The position numbers were made by a program, and so were the translations under genes. DNA of 64,000 nucleotides from assembly GCA_004346645.1 (NCBI GenBank), contig SMDA01000008.1, positions 1 to 64,000 of the forward strand, written 5' to 3'. How positions within the stretch are numbered: the stretch's first letter is position 1; each line of letters opens with the position of its first letter. Source of the DNA: Gulbenkiania mobilis (GTDB lineage Bacteria; Pseudomonadota; Gammaproteobacteria; Burkholderiales; Chromobacteriaceae). The notes beneath the pieces are model-generated. The model searched no databases. It saw only the letters and a program-made list of their open reading frames with translations, and was not told where the DNA came from. Shown piece by piece: positions 47,896 to 56,621 of the stretch.

Positions 47896-48201
47896 TCAGA
47901 AAGGCACCCGACCGGTCAGCATGTCGCGATACATCACCCAGTCCCCCAGCAGGCTGTAGAAGGGGTGACGGAAGGTTGCGGGCCGGTTCTTCTCGAAGAC
48001 GAAGTGCCCCACCCAGGCAAAACCGTAGCCGAATACCGGCAAGAGGGCGAGCGCCGACCACTGGCCCGTCAGCAAGACATAGCTCAGTGCGGCGAGCACC
48101 AGCGTACTGCCGGCAAAGTGCAGCCGCCGGCTGACCGGATGTGCATGTTCGGACAGGTAGAAAGGGTAGAACTCGCTGAAACTGGCAAAGCGGCGCTGCA
48201 T
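47896..48201 (-). CDS. Mpo1-like (DUF962) membrane protein
   Basis: The 101-aa protein has FSEFYPFYLSEHAHPVSRRLHFAGS, the His-rich DUF962/YGL010w signature, then two to three membrane segments and GHFVFEKNRPATFRHPFYSLLGDW. The yeast homologue Mpo1 is an iron-dependent dioxygenase for alpha-oxidation of fatty acids. The conserved His residues (HxH-H and GHF) are present. Confidence 0.88.
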   Translation of the reverse strand: MQRRFASFSEFYPFYLSEHAHPVSRRLHFAGSTLVLAALSYVLLTGQWSALALLPVFGYGFAWVGHFVFEKNRPATFRHPFYSLLGDWVMYRDMLTGRVPF

Positions 48202-48348
48202 GATCGTCTCCTCGTGATGTCAGCCTCTGGCGGGCAGGTGGCTCAGCATAGCAAAACCGGGCCTCGCTTCGCAGTCCGGCTTTTCTTTCCGCCACGGACG
48301 CGGCATGGTAGAGGGCGATCGCCATTTGTCATTCAACCAGGAGGCACC

Positions 48349-48903
48349 ATGAGCACCTGCATCTTTCGCACCGCCCATGCGGGCGAGGCGGCTACCATCG
48401 CGGCCCTGCACGCCGAAAGCTGGCGCAGCGCGTATCGTGGGCTGCTGCCGGATGCCTATCTCGACAGAACCGTCCATGCCGAGCGTCTGGCGCACTGGCA
48501 GGCCCGGTTGGCTGCCGATGCCAGCCCCGCCTGCGAAGTGCTGCTGGCCGAGGTGGATGGGGCTCCGGCAGGCTTCATGTGCCTGATTCCCGATGCTGAA
48601 CCAGAAAACGGGATCTACCTCGACAACCTGCATGTGCTCCCCGCATGGCAGGGGCTAGGCCTGGGACGCGCCTTGATGGCGCGGGCGGCGCGACGCACCC
48701 GGCTGCTGGCGCCCGGACGGCCGCTCTTCCTGTACGTGATCGAGACCAATCATCAGGCGCGCCAGTGCTATCTACGCTGGGGCGGGCAGGAGACCGGACG
48801 CCTGATGGCCGAATTGCCGGGACCCTGCCAACTGCCGGTGCTGCGCATCGCCTGGCCTGATCCGAGCGTGGCAGAAGGGTTGGCCGAAACCGGCGACTTA
48901 TGA
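48349..48903 (+). CDS. GNAT-family N-acetyltransferase
   Basis: The 184-aa acetyltransferase has the acetyl-CoA motif A (YLDNLHVLPAWQGLGLGRALM, near residues 88-108, with Q/G-x-x-G as QGLGLG) and YVIETNHQARQCYLRWGG, the motif B region. AGGAGG precedes the ATG at 48349. The last codons (EGLAETGDL) include an exact uptake-like word at 48878-48888. Substrate unknown. Confidence 0.87.
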   Translation: MSTCIFRTAHAGEAATIAALHAESWRSAYRGLLPDAYLDRTVHAERLAHWQARLAADASPACEVLLAEVDGAPAGFMCLIPDAEPENGIYLDNLHVLPAWQGLGLGRALMARAARRTRLLAPGRPLFLYVIETNHQARQCYLRWGGQETGRLMAELPGPCQLPVLRIAWPDPSVAEGLAETGDL

Positions 48904-48934
48904 GAAACGGGGCCTGGAAAAGGCCCCGTTTCTC
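48902..48934. terminator. Long hairpin terminator after the acetyltransferase gene
   Basis: GAGAAACGGGGCC (48902-48914), a 7-nt loop, GGCCCCGTTTCTC (48922-48934): a perfect 13-bp stem that begins inside the stop codon TGA. It serves two convergent genes. Confidence 0.85.
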
Positions 48935-48953
48935 ATGATCATGATGAAGTGGC

Positions 48954-49322
48954 TCAGTCGCGGTGACGGGCATGTCCCGGGTTGTAGCCGAAGACCGGAT
49001 GGTCACGCTTCCAGTGCTTGTAGTGGCCCTTGCCGCGCTTGTGGCTGCCCGGCTCGTAATAGCGGCCGTAGCGGTAGGCCGAGGGCGCCTCGTTGCGCAC
49101 CGCCGGGCGTTCGTTGCTGGTGGCCACTGCCACGCCGGCAGCACCGCCCAGTGCTCCGCCAATGATGGCGCCGTCACGGCCGCCGATCTGGTGGCCGACC
49201 ACAGCGCCGGCAGCTCCGCCAATGGCGCCGCCAATGGCCGACTCGGTGACGGGGTTGGCAGCCCAGGCCGACCCGCTGCCCAAGAGCAGGGCGGCAATCA
49301 GAGAGTAAGCTGTCCGTTTCAT
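48954..49322 (-). CDS. Secreted glycine-zipper protein
   Basis: The 122-aa protein has a signal peptide (AALLLGSGSAWA, cleavage near residue 21). A glycine-zipper segment follows (AIGGAIGGAAGAVVGHQIGG, then GAIIGGALGGAAGVAVA), and the tail is rich in His, Tyr, Arg and Lys. Such proteins insert into or lie along the outer membrane; no specific function is known. Confidence 0.82.
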   Translation of the reverse strand: MKRTAYSLIAALLLGSGSAWAANPVTESAIGGAIGGAAGAVVGHQIGGRDGAIIGGALGGAAGVAVATSNERPAVRNEAPSAYRYGRYYEPGSHKRGKGHYKHWKRDHPVFGYNPGHARHRD

Positions 49323-49699
49323 GAAAAGACCTTTTTGTTGGGTGGCAGTATTGCCAGTCTAGGTAAAAGCATCCCGGCCGTGTTACGGAAACTGTTAGCA
49401 AATGTTACGGGTTCCACGAAAACCGGCAGATTTTGCTTACAGACACCGGCTAGGCAAAAAAGTGCCCGACGCTTCTTGCAGCCCCAGCCGCAAGCGTCCC
49501 TTAAGATGCCTGCGCTGATTCACTCAGGGAATTTCATGCAACGAGGATTTATTCTCCATCCTCACTAGGGCAACGGGTTTTTTCATAAAATTCAGTATCT
49601 TGTGCCCATGACGGGAGGGCTGTGCGGCATAAAAATTGCGGTTGTGTTGCCGCAAGGGTCGCCAGCCGGGCGGCCTGTCCACCTACAAAGGAGCCGCCA
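49323..49699. other. Intergenic region upstream of the alcohol dehydrogenase gene
   Basis: About 375 bp, AT-richer than its surroundings. It holds a repeated GTTACGG word (near 49381 and 49403) and several A/T runs. A 10-codon frame (MQRGFILHPH, 49536-49568) with AGGG before it could be a leader peptide but has no other support. No clear promoter. Confidence 0.45.
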
Positions 49700-50914
49700 G
49701 TGAAAGCCCTCACCTATCAAGGCACGCTAGACGTTCGGGTCGAGAATGTCCCCGATCCCATCCTCGAAGAGGCAGACGACATCATTCTGCGCGTGACCGC
49801 CACCGCCATCTGCGGGTCCGACCTGCACATGTACCGGGGCAAGATTCCCGGCCTCGAGGCCGGCGACATTCTCGGTCACGAGTTCATGGGCATCGTGGAA
49901 GACGTCGGCCCGGCGGTGACGCGCGTGAAGAAGGGCGACCGTGTGGTGGTGCCGTTCACTATCTCGTGCGGGCACTGCTTCTTCTGCGAGAAAGAGCTGT
50001 TCTCCGCCTGCGAGAACACCAACCCAGCGCGCGGCACGATCATGAACAAGAAGTCGATCCGCTCCGGGGCGGGCATGTTCGGCTACACCCATTTTTATGG
50101 CGGCTACGACGGTGGCCAGGCGGAGTACGTGCGTGTGCCCAAGGCCAACGTGGGTCCGCTGGTGGTGCCGGATATTCTGTCGGACGACAAGGTGCTCTTC
50201 CTCTCCGACATCCTGCCCACGGGCTACCAGGCAGTGGTCAACGCCGGCGTGACGCATGGGTCCACCGTGGCGATCTTCGGTGCTGGCCCGGTGGGCTATA
50301 TGGCTGCTGCCTGCGCCCGCATGCTGGGCGCCGAACGCATTTTCATGATTGACCATCATCCCTACCGGCTGGATTTTGCCGCCCAGACCTACGGTGTGAT
50401 TCCGATCAACTTCGACCAGGTGGATGATCCGGCCGAAGTCATCATCGAAGCCACCGATTACCGTGGGGTGGATGCGTCCATCGACGCCATTGGTTTCGAA
50501 GCCAAGGGCAGCCTGGTGGAAACCGTGCTGGCCAATATCAAGCTGGAGGGCTCGAGCGGCAAGGCGCTGCGCCAGGCGATCGCTGCCACCCGTCGCGGCG
50601 GGACGGTGAGCGTACCGGGTGTCTACGCCGGCTTCATCCACGGTTTTCTGTTCGGGGACGCCTTCGAGAAGGGGCTGACCTTCAAGATGGGGCAGACCCA
50701 TGTACAGCATTTCATGCCGGAGTTGCTCGAGCATATTGCTGCCGGGCGGCTGGAGCCGGAGGTGATCATTTCGCACCACCTTCCGCTGTCCGAAGCCGCA
50801 CGCGGCTACAAGATCTTCAACGACAAGATGGAGAGCTGCCGCAAGGTGGTGCTGACTCCGGACGGGCCGCGTAACGGCGGGGCCACAGCCGGTGGGCTGC
50901 TGTCGCAGGGCTGA
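49700..50914 (+). CDS. Zinc-dependent MDR alcohol dehydrogenase (formaldehyde dehydrogenase-like)
   Basis: The 404-aa medium-chain dehydrogenase has the catalytic zinc ligands in [11 protein letters not shown] and [12 protein letters not shown], and the structural zinc Cys set in [40 protein letters not shown] is the NAD-binding site. The length and the [23 protein letters not shown] insertion match glutathione-independent formaldehyde-dehydrogenase-like proteins. The start is GTG 49700, with AGGAG 6 nt upstream. Confidence 0.88.
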   Translation: MKALTYQGTLDVRVENVPDPILEEADDIILRVTATAICGSDLHMYRGKIPGLEAGDILGHEFMGIVEDVGPAVTRVKKGDRVVVPFTISCGHCFFCEKELFSACENTNPARGTIMNKKSIRSGAGMFGYTHFYGGYDGGQAEYVRVPKANVGPLVVPDILSDDKVLFLSDILPTGYQAVVNAGVTHGSTVAIFGAGPVGYMAAACARMLGAERIFMIDHHPYRLDFAAQTYGVIPINFDQVDDPAEVIIEATDYRGVDASIDAIGFEAKGSLVETVLANIKLEGSSGKALRQAIAATRRGGTVSVPGVYAGFIHGFLFGDAFEKGLTFKMGQTHVQHFMPELLEHIAAGRLEPEVIISHHLPLSEAARGYKIFNDKMESCRKVVLTPDGPRNGGATAGGLLSQG

Positions 50915-50931
50915 TCACCTGGCACCCGCCT

Positions 50932-50958
50932 GGCGCACCCTGCGGGGTGCGCCTTTTT
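50932..50958 (+). terminator. Intrinsic terminator after the alcohol dehydrogenase gene
   Basis: GGCGCACCC (50932-50940), TGCG, GGGTGCGCC (50945-50953), TTTTTG. Confidence 0.9.
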
Positions 50959-50990
50959 GTTTGAGGCTGCGGAGGGCTTGGCAGGTTGTC

Positions 50991-52124
50991 TCAATGGCCC
51001 GGGGCGCCGGCGGGCTGCAGCCGGATCAGCCGTCCGGCAGCCTCGTCGGTCAAAAGATAGACGCTACCGTCCGGGCCGGTGCGCACGTCACGGATGCGTC
51101 CGAAGGCTCCTTGAAACAGGCGTTCCTCCTCTACAGCCCGGCCGTTTTCCAGGCGTACTCGCACCACCATGGCATCCTTGAGTGCGCCCACCAGCATTTG
51201 GCCTTGCCAGCGGGGAAAGCGTGTGCCTTGGTAGAACGTGAGCCCCGAAGGCGCGATGGAAGGCACCCACTTGAGTGCGGGCTGCTCCATGCCAGCCTTG
51301 GCGGTGCCCTCGCCAATCGGCAGGCCCGCTCCATAGGTGCGGCCGTAAGTGATCACCGGCCAGCCGTAGTTGCGGCCGGGCCGGATCAGGTTGATCTCGT
51401 CTCCGCCTTGCGGACCGTGTTCATGGGCCCACAGCGCTCCACTGACCGGGTGGACGGCCAGCCCCTGAATGTTGCGGTGGCCCAAGGTGTATTTTTCTGC
51501 CTTCCAGCCGGCCTGGCCTGCCCAAGGATTGTCCGGGGGAAGGGTGCCGTCGGCATTGAGGCGGATCACCGAGCCCGCATGGTCAGCCCGAGTCTGGGCG
51601 CGCGCATCATGGCCCCGGTCGCCCAAGCCCAGATAGAGGCGGCCATCAAGCCCGAAAGCCAGGCGACCGCCATAGTGGTGGGTGGTGGCGCTGCGCGGCT
51701 GCTGGCGGAAGATCACTCGGCTGTCTACCAGAGCTTGGCCTTCCAGCCGCGCACGGACCACTTCGGTGCTGCTGGCACCGCGTTTGCCCCCGGCATAGCT
51801 AAGGTACAACAAGCGGTTGCGCGCAAAATCGGGATGGAGAACGACGTCGAAAAGTCCGCCCTGGCCTTCGGCCACGACCGTGGGCACACCACGGATGGGC
51901 GCTGGGTCCAGCCTGCCCTGGGCATCCAGGCGGCGCAGGCGGCCGGCACGCTCCGTCACCAGCATGCTGCCGTCGGGCAGGAAAGCGAGCGACCAGGGGT
52001 GATCGAGGCCTTCGGCCACTACAGTGCTTTCGACACGGTACAGCCGGGTTTGCAGGACGGCGGCCCGGGCAGGCAGGGCGACGGTGGCGGCAACAAGCGC
52101 CGCAGGCACGAGCAAGGGCAGCAT
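50991..52124 (-). CDS. PQQ-dependent aldose-type sugar dehydrogenase, periplasmic
   Basis: The 377-aa six-bladed beta-propeller resembles E. coli YliI/Asd and soluble glucose dehydrogenase. A signal peptide (LLVPAALVAATVALPARAA) leads to GLDHPWSLAFLPDGSMLVTER, RSATTHHYGGRLAFGLDGRLYLGLGDRG (catalytic His and calcium site), and HEHGPQGGDEINLIRPGRNYGWP. It oxidises sugars using periplasmic PQQ. No PQQ synthesis genes are in the window. The true start is 52124; the longer frame overlaps the divergent gene. Confidence 0.9.
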   Translation of the reverse strand: MLPLLVPAALVAATVALPARAAVLQTRLYRVESTVVAEGLDHPWSLAFLPDGSMLVTERAGRLRRLDAQGRLDPAPIRGVPTVVAEGQGGLFDVVLHPDFARNRLLYLSYAGGKRGASSTEVVRARLEGQALVDSRVIFRQQPRSATTHHYGGRLAFGLDGRLYLGLGDRGHDARAQTRADHAGSVIRLNADGTLPPDNPWAGQAGWKAEKYTLGHRNIQGLAVHPVSGALWAHEHGPQGGDEINLIRPGRNYGWPVITYGRTYGAGLPIGEGTAKAGMEQPALKWVPSIAPSGLTFYQGTRFPRWQGQMLVGALKDAMVVRVRLENGRAVEEERLFQGAFGRIRDVRTGPDGSVYLLTDEAAGRLIRLQPAGAPGH

Positions 52125-52214
52125 GGTCGGGTCTTCCAGTGGGCAGGTGCGGGTTCGAGCGGAAGGCTGGGCAAACAGTTCATGCAGGGCGCACGCCCCG
52201 GAGAGGAGAAGGCA

Positions 52215-52616
52215 ATGCACGCAAGGAAGATGGGAGGCCTGGCAGGGCTGCTGGCGCTGGCGGCAGGCACGACCATGGCGGCCAGCCCGGTCAACGATAC
52301 GCTGCTGGAAGCGTGCTTGGGAGGGCGCGGCACCACCACCCAAGGCATGGTGGAATGCTATGGCGAAGCCAACGCCCGACAGAACGCGCGGCTGAATGCG
52401 GCTTATCGTCAACTGATGGCTGTGCTGCCTGCCAAGCGGCAGCATGCGCTGCGCGCGGTGCAACGGCAGTGGATCGGCTGGCGCGATGCCAGCTGCGGCT
52501 TCTACCTCGATCCGGATGGGGGCACCCTCGGTCGGGTGGAGGTGGCGCAGTGCCTGTACCGCACCACGCACGAGCGTGCCGATACCCTACAAGAGTTGCT
52601 GGACCAACGGCGATAG
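52215..52616 (+). CDS. LprI-like secreted protein (DUF1311)
   Basis: The 133-aa protein has a signal peptide (LAGLLALAAGTTMAA) and the DUF1311 domain: CLGGRGTTTQGMVECYGEANAR, LNAAYRQLMAVLP, AVQRQWIGWRDASCGFY, and CLYRTTHERADTLQELL. Four conserved cysteines probably form two disulfides. The founding member LprI inhibits lysozyme. GAAGG and AGGAG lie before the ATG at 52215. It is divergent from the sugar dehydrogenase. Confidence 0.87.
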   Translation: MHARKMGGLAGLLALAAGTTMAASPVNDTLLEACLGGRGTTTQGMVECYGEANARQNARLNAAYRQLMAVLPAKRQHALRAVQRQWIGWRDASCGFYLDPDGGTLGRVEVAQCLYRTTHERADTLQELLDQRR

Positions 52617-52634
52617 CGCCGGGACAGGCGGGAG

Positions 52635-52659
52635 GGTTGGCCGAAGCCTTCGGCCAACC
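52635..52659. terminator. Terminator formed by an inverted pair of the 11-bp word
   Basis: GGTTGGCCGAA (52635-52645), GCC, TTCGGCCAACC (52649-52659): a perfect 11-bp stem with a 3-nt loop between the convergent LprI-like and DUF2249 genes. Confidence 0.78.
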
Positions 52660-52675
52660 TTGCAAGTGGTAAGGC

Positions 52676-53020
52676 TCAGTGCCCAGCGCAGCCGCAGCCA
52701 CCGCCGTTGCCGCCACAACCGCCGGTGGCTGGAGCAGCAGCCGGGGCGGGCTCGCCCGCTTCGGCCGGCAGCGTGATGGTGAAGTCGATCACGATCTCCT
52801 GATCGTCGCGGCGCTGGTAGGCGTAACTGACCTGCGGGCCGTAACGGTCGCGGATCTGCGCCAATAGCGGCAGCGGGTCATGGTCGTTGACAAAACGTAG
52901 CGTTTCGCCATCGTACAGCGCCTCCAGTGCGCCGAAGATGGCGGCATGGCGCACCCGCTTGGCAATGCCACGGGCGTCAAAGAGATGGATGGCCGGAGTA
53001 TTGAGTACGGGCAGTTCCAT
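52676..53020 (-). CDS. DUF2249 protein with a Cys/Gly-rich tail
   Basis: The 114-aa protein has the DUF2249 core (LFDARGIAKRVRHAAIFGALEAL, FVNDHDPLPLLAQIRDRYG) with a conserved His-Asp pair. A linker of Ala/Pro leads to GGCGGNGGGCGCAGH, a tail with three cysteines and a terminal His that could bind a metal. DUF2249 proteins often accompany nitric-oxide and hemerythrin-related genes; none is adjacent here. Confidence 0.85.
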   Translation of the reverse strand: MELPVLNTPAIHLFDARGIAKRVRHAAIFGALEALYDGETLRFVNDHDPLPLLAQIRDRYGPQVSYAYQRRDDQEIVIDFTITLPAEAGEPAPAAAPATGGCGGNGGGCGCAGH

Positions 53021-53210
53021 TAGGCAGGCTCCAGAAGCGGTGAAAGCAGTCAGAGGGCGCGAGTGTGCCCGCGTGGCGGGCAGGCGGCCTTGAGCGCGGA
53101 TAAGGAAATCCTGTCGGGCTACCTCTTGAAAGCGCTCTAGGACGTACGGGAAAATCCGCTATCGCCGGCGGCAAAGGCGTGCCGGCGGTGTCCACACTGT
53201 CCGACCAGCC

Positions 53211-53591
53211 ATGCATGATCTTCCGTTTGTTTCCGGGCAGGCCGATGCATCGTCCTGCCTCGTCTGCGGCGCCTGCTGTGCCGCCTTCCGCGTTTCCTTC
53301 TACTGGGCCGAGGCCGACGATGGTGGCGGCACCGTCCCGCACACCCTGACAGAAAGCTTCCATCCCCACCTGCGTTGCATGCGGGGGACCTGGGCGCCGG
53401 CACCGCGCTGTGTAGCGTTGCAGGGCGAGGTGGGGCAGGGCGCCCGCTGCAGCATCTACCCCTTGCGTCCGTCGCCCTGCCGGGCCCTGCAGGCCGGGAC
53501 CGCCGACTGTGCCCGCGCACGCGCCCGACACGGCCTGCCGCCGCTGCTGACTGGCGTGGCTGCCAGGGAAATGACAGCCACGCCCTCCTGA
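53211..53591 (+). CDS. YkgJ-family cysteine-cluster protein
   Basis: The 126-aa protein has CLVCGACCAAFRVSFYWAE near residue 16 and further cysteines in LRCMRG, PRCVAL, CSIYPLRPSPCRAL and DCARAR, the CxxCGxCC plus IYPxRPxxCR pattern of the YkgJ family. Members are thought to bind zinc or an iron-sulfur cluster. The function is unknown. Confidence 0.88.
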   Translation: MHDLPFVSGQADASSCLVCGACCAAFRVSFYWAEADDGGGTVPHTLTESFHPHLRCMRGTWAPAPRCVALQGEVGQGARCSIYPLRPSPCRALQAGTADCARARARHGLPPLLTGVAAREMTATPS

Positions 53592-53766
53592 TCGGGCACC
53601 GGCTGTGCGAATGATCGCCCTCGTTGGCGCAGAGAAACGCCCGTGACGAAAGCCCTGTCCTGTTCTGCCTGAAAAGGGCAGGGCATGGGCAAAGCGGACG
53701 CGGCGGGGTAGCATCGCCGTTCGGGCCCGCTCGGGCGTATCTCAGGCTGCCTTCAGGAAAAGCGCC

Positions 53767-55179
53767 ATGTCCCTGCTGTCGTTACGCAATCCGCTCCTCG
53801 TCATCGATTCCTACAAGGCTTCGCATTACCTGCAGTACCCGCCTGACGCCGACGGGCTGTTCGCCTATGTGGAGGCGCGCGGGGGAAGTGGGGAGCACGA
53901 CCGCACGGTATTCTTTGGCCTGCAGGCGCTACTGGGGGAGTACCTTTCCACCCCGATCACAAATGCCATGATCGACGAGGCGGGCGCACTGCTGACAGCG
54001 CATGGCGAGCCCTTCAACGAAGCGGGCTGGCGCAAGGTCGTGCGCGAACATGCCGGTCATCTGCCGCTGACGATCCGCGCCGTGCCCGAGGGCAGCGTGG
54101 TGCCGGTGCGCAATGCCCTGGTTACGGTGGAGTGTACCGACCCGGACCTCTACTGGCTGGTGACCTACATCGAGACCTGGCTGCTGCGACTGTGGTATCC
54201 GGTCACCGTGGCCACCCGTTCGTGGCATCTTCGCGGGCTGATCGCCCGTTATCTGGCCGAGACTGCCGACGATGCCAGTGGCCTGCCGTTCAAGCTGCAT
54301 GACTTCGGCGCGCGCGGCGTATCCTCCGGCGAGTCGGCCGCGCTCGGCGGCCTGGGACATCTGGTGAACTTCCAGGGCACGGATACGGTGGAAGCCCTGC
54401 TGGCCGCCCGCTACTACTACGACACCCCGATGGCCGGATTCTCCATTCCCGCCGCCGAACACTCCACCATGACGGCCTGGGGGCGTGAAAACGAGGAGGC
54501 CGCTTACCGGCATATGCTGCAACGCTTCGGCCAACCCGGGGGTATCTTTGCCTGCGTTTCGGACAGCTACGACCTATGGCATGCGCTGGCGCTCTGGGGT
54601 GGTCCACTGCGCGAGGCGGTGAAGGCCAGCGGCGCCACGCTGGTGATCCGCCCGGATTCGGGCGACCCGGTCGAGGTGGTCGGTCATGCGTGCAGGGTGC
54701 TGGCGGATCATTTCGGCACCACCGTCAACCGCCGGGGTTACCATGTACTCAACACTGTGCGGCTGATCCAGGGCGACGGCATCAGCCCGGCTTCCATCGA
54801 GGCCATCCTTGCCCGGCTGAAGGCGGATGGCTTTTCGGCCGACAATATTGCCTTCGGCATGGGCGGGGGTCTGCTGCAGCAGCTTAACCGTGATACCGCG
54901 GGCTTTGCGATGAAATGCTCGGCCGTTCGCCGCCAAGAGCGCTGGCACGACATCTACAAGAGTCCGGTGACCGATCCGGGCAAGGCTTCGCGCAAGGGAC
55001 GGCTGACCACGCTGCACAAGGGCGGTGCATGGCAGACCGTGCGGCTGGAGGAGGCTGCAGCGCTCCAGACCGAGGGCTGGCAAGAGGCGCTGCGCCCGGT
55101 CTACGTCCACGGCCGGCTGTGCGTGCGCGACACGCTGGAGGTGATCCGCGCACGTGCTGCCGCAGCTCACGGTGCCTGA
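53767..55179 (+). CDS. nadV: Nicotinamide phosphoribosyltransferase
   Basis: Makes nicotinamide mononucleotide from nicotinamide and PRPP in NAD salvage. The 470-aa protein matches NadV/NAMPT: IDSYKASHYLQYPP at the N-terminus, KLHDFGARGVSSGESAALGG (nucleotide region, near residue 178), TLVIRPDSGDPVEVV near residue 295, and FGMGGGLLQQLNRDT near residue 365. It is not next to other NAD genes. An uptake-like word lies in the gene at 54526-54536. Confidence 0.94.
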   Translation: MSLLSLRNPLLVIDSYKASHYLQYPPDADGLFAYVEARGGSGEHDRTVFFGLQALLGEYLSTPITNAMIDEAGALLTAHGEPFNEAGWRKVVREHAGHLPLTIRAVPEGSVVPVRNALVTVECTDPDLYWLVTYIETWLLRLWYPVTVATRSWHLRGLIARYLAETADDASGLPFKLHDFGARGVSSGESAALGGLGHLVNFQGTDTVEALLAARYYYDTPMAGFSIPAAEHSTMTAWGRENEEAAYRHMLQRFGQPGGIFACVSDSYDLWHALALWGGPLREAVKASGATLVIRPDSGDPVEVVGHACRVLADHFGTTVNRRGYHVLNTVRLIQGDGISPASIEAILARLKADGFSADNIAFGMGGGLLQQLNRDTAGFAMKCSAVRRQERWHDIYKSPVTDPGKASRKGRLTTLHKGGAWQTVRLEEAAALQTEGWQEALRPVYVHGRLCVRDTLEVIRARAAAAHGA

Positions 55180-55195
55180 AGGCTGCGGACCCATG

Positions 55196-55224
55196 AAAAA
55201 ACCGGACGCTTGCGTCCGGTTTTT
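55196..55224 (+). terminator. Intrinsic terminator after nadV
   Basis: AAAAACCGGACGC, TT, GCGTCCGGTTTTT: a long stem with A and T tracts. It also suits the leftward fliW gene. Confidence 0.88.
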
Positions 55225-55240
55225 CGTTGGCTACCCTCGG

Positions 55241-55690
55241 TCAGGCGGGGCGGTTGTGGAATACGATGTCGCAGGCCAACCCGGTGACCTGCACGCCGTG
55301 CCGGGTCTTGAGGTTGACCAACAGCGGATTGCGCACATTGGCCTGCAGCGGCGCCAGCAGCGGATGACCGTCGTTGGCGGGGGCATCGCCCTTGTACACC
55401 ATCAGCAACACCGCCAGATCGGCAGGGTCTTCAAGGCGCAGCAGCGCGCTTTCGTCTTCGGTCAGCTCGATCTCGTAGCGCAGCCCCAGCTCGGAAGGGG
55501 AAACCACGCTGAACAGCACGTCCGGGTGGTCGAGTGACTGCATCCAGTGCACCCGCGGCGACGGGCTTTCGGCATCGTGGAACAGCTTGAAGCGGGTGCA
55601 GGCCTCGAAGGCAGGGATGCCGCGCTCGAAGGTCAGGATGGTGGATTCGTCGACTTCGACTTCGCCCAGCAGGCTGGATGTGAACAGCAT
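55241..55690 (-). CDS. fliW: Flagellar assembly factor FliW
   Basis: The 149-aa protein reads MLFTSSLLGEVEVDESTILT at the start and continues with FERGIPAFEACTRFKLF, then an SPSELGLRYEIEL segment and NPLLVNLKTRHGVQV, the FliW family pattern. FliW binds flagellin and antagonises the RNA-binding regulator CsrA, linking filament growth to flagellin translation. The ATG at 55690 has GAGGAG 7 nt upstream; an alternative start at 55711 is weaker. Neither flagellin nor csrA is in this window. Confidence 0.92.
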   Translation of the reverse strand: MLFTSSLLGEVEVDESTILTFERGIPAFEACTRFKLFHDAESPSPRVHWMQSLDHPDVLFSVVSPSELGLRYEIELTEDESALLRLEDPADLAVLLMVYKGDAPANDGHPLLAPLQANVRNPLLVNLKTRHGVQVTGLACDIVFHNRPA

Positions 55691-55792
55691 GGCGCTCTCC
55701 TCATTGGACATGCAGCCATTATGCATGAACTCCCGGGAGGCCGGCGGCGGTTATAATCGGCGGCCCCGTCCATCGAATGAGGAGAGCCAGAC

Positions 55793-55999
55793 GTGTTCCT
55801 GCTGTTCAACCGGTTGCGCCGCAATCGCAAGGCTGCCCGCACCACACTGATCGTGGCCACACTGCTCTTTCTGGCTGGGTCCGCCGCTTTCTCGCTGGGC
55901 GAGGCACGCCCGCTGCCAGCGGTGGCAGGCGTGCTGGCGATGGTGGCCGGGGTGTTCGGCCAGTTTCTGGCGCTGGCGGCATTGATGAAAAGACCATGA
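55793..55999 (+). CDS. Small two-helix membrane protein
   Basis: The 68-aa protein has a basic N-terminus (NRLRRNRKAAR) and two hydrophobic segments (TTLIVATLLFLAGSAAFSL and AVAGVLAMVAGVFGQFLALA). It starts with GTG at 55793 after GAGGAGAG and is divergent from fliW. Not recognised. Confidence 0.6.
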   Translation: MFLLFNRLRRNRKAARTTLIVATLLFLAGSAAFSLGEARPLPAVAGVLAMVAGVFGQFLALAALMKRP

Positions 56000-56161
56000 G
56001 CCGGAAAGGGCATTGAAAAACAGCAGCTTAATGTCGCATTCCTGCCGTTGGGGCAGCTTGACGCTCCCGGCAGGCGCGCGGATAATCGCGCCGCACCATT
56101 GAACTGACCGGCTCCGTTGCGACGGAGCCTTTTCGTTTTGCCGTACCCGGAGACTGCGAAC

Positions 56162-56581
56162 ATGGATCCTCAGGCATTCGTCCGTCAGCTGGAAACGCTG
56201 GCACTGCCTGCCTCCGACTTCGACCACGCTGCCCACCTGATGGCGGCGTGGGCCTACCGCCGCCGCTATCCGGCCCGCGAAGCCGCTGCTCGCTGTGCCC
56301 ATGCCCTGTCGCGTTTTGCGATGGCACAGGGCGAGGCCCAGAAGTATCACCACACGCTGACGATGGCCCTGCTGGCCATCCTCTACAACCGCATCGACGC
56401 CGAGCCGGGGTTGGCCGAAGACTGGCCTGCCTTCCTTTCGGCCAACCCCGACGTAATGGCCGATGCCCGTGCGGTGGTGCGTCGCCATTACAGCGAGAGC
56501 CGGCTGGAGGCGGACGATGCCCGGCGCGGCTTCGTGGAACCCGACCTGATGCCGCTGCCCACTGGCTGTCTTCTGCACTGA
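56162..56581 (+). CDS. Hypothetical protein carrying an inverted uptake-word pair
   Basis: The 139-aa protein is helical and has FDHAAHLMAAWAYRRRYP near residue 20 and EAQKYHHTLTMALLAILYNR near residue 60. The spaced His residues could bind a metal, but I do not recognise the family. Within the gene, uptake-like words at 56409-56419 and 56437-56447 face each other 17 bp apart and encode GLAEDWPAFLSANPD, so the mRNA could fold inside the coding region. It precedes trhP by 40 bp. Confidence 0.72.
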   Translation: MDPQAFVRQLETLALPASDFDHAAHLMAAWAYRRRYPAREAAARCAHALSRFAMAQGEAQKYHHTLTMALLAILYNRIDAEPGLAEDWPAFLSANPDVMADARAVVRRHYSESRLEADDARRGFVEPDLMPLPTGCLLH

Positions 56582-56621
56582 GGGGTCGCCGGCCCGCCCG
56601 GCCCCTCCCAACGGAACAACG

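Noticed and set aside
49536..49568. Ten-codon frame MQRGFILHPH as a leader peptide
   Set aside because: It has AGGG upstream, but there is no attenuator hairpin pair and no amino-acid logic for the downstream dehydrogenase.
50892..52214. Long rightward frame covering the sugar dehydrogenase
   Set aside because: Only its last 133 codons (the LprI-like protein) are real; the rest is antisense to a gene with clear motifs.
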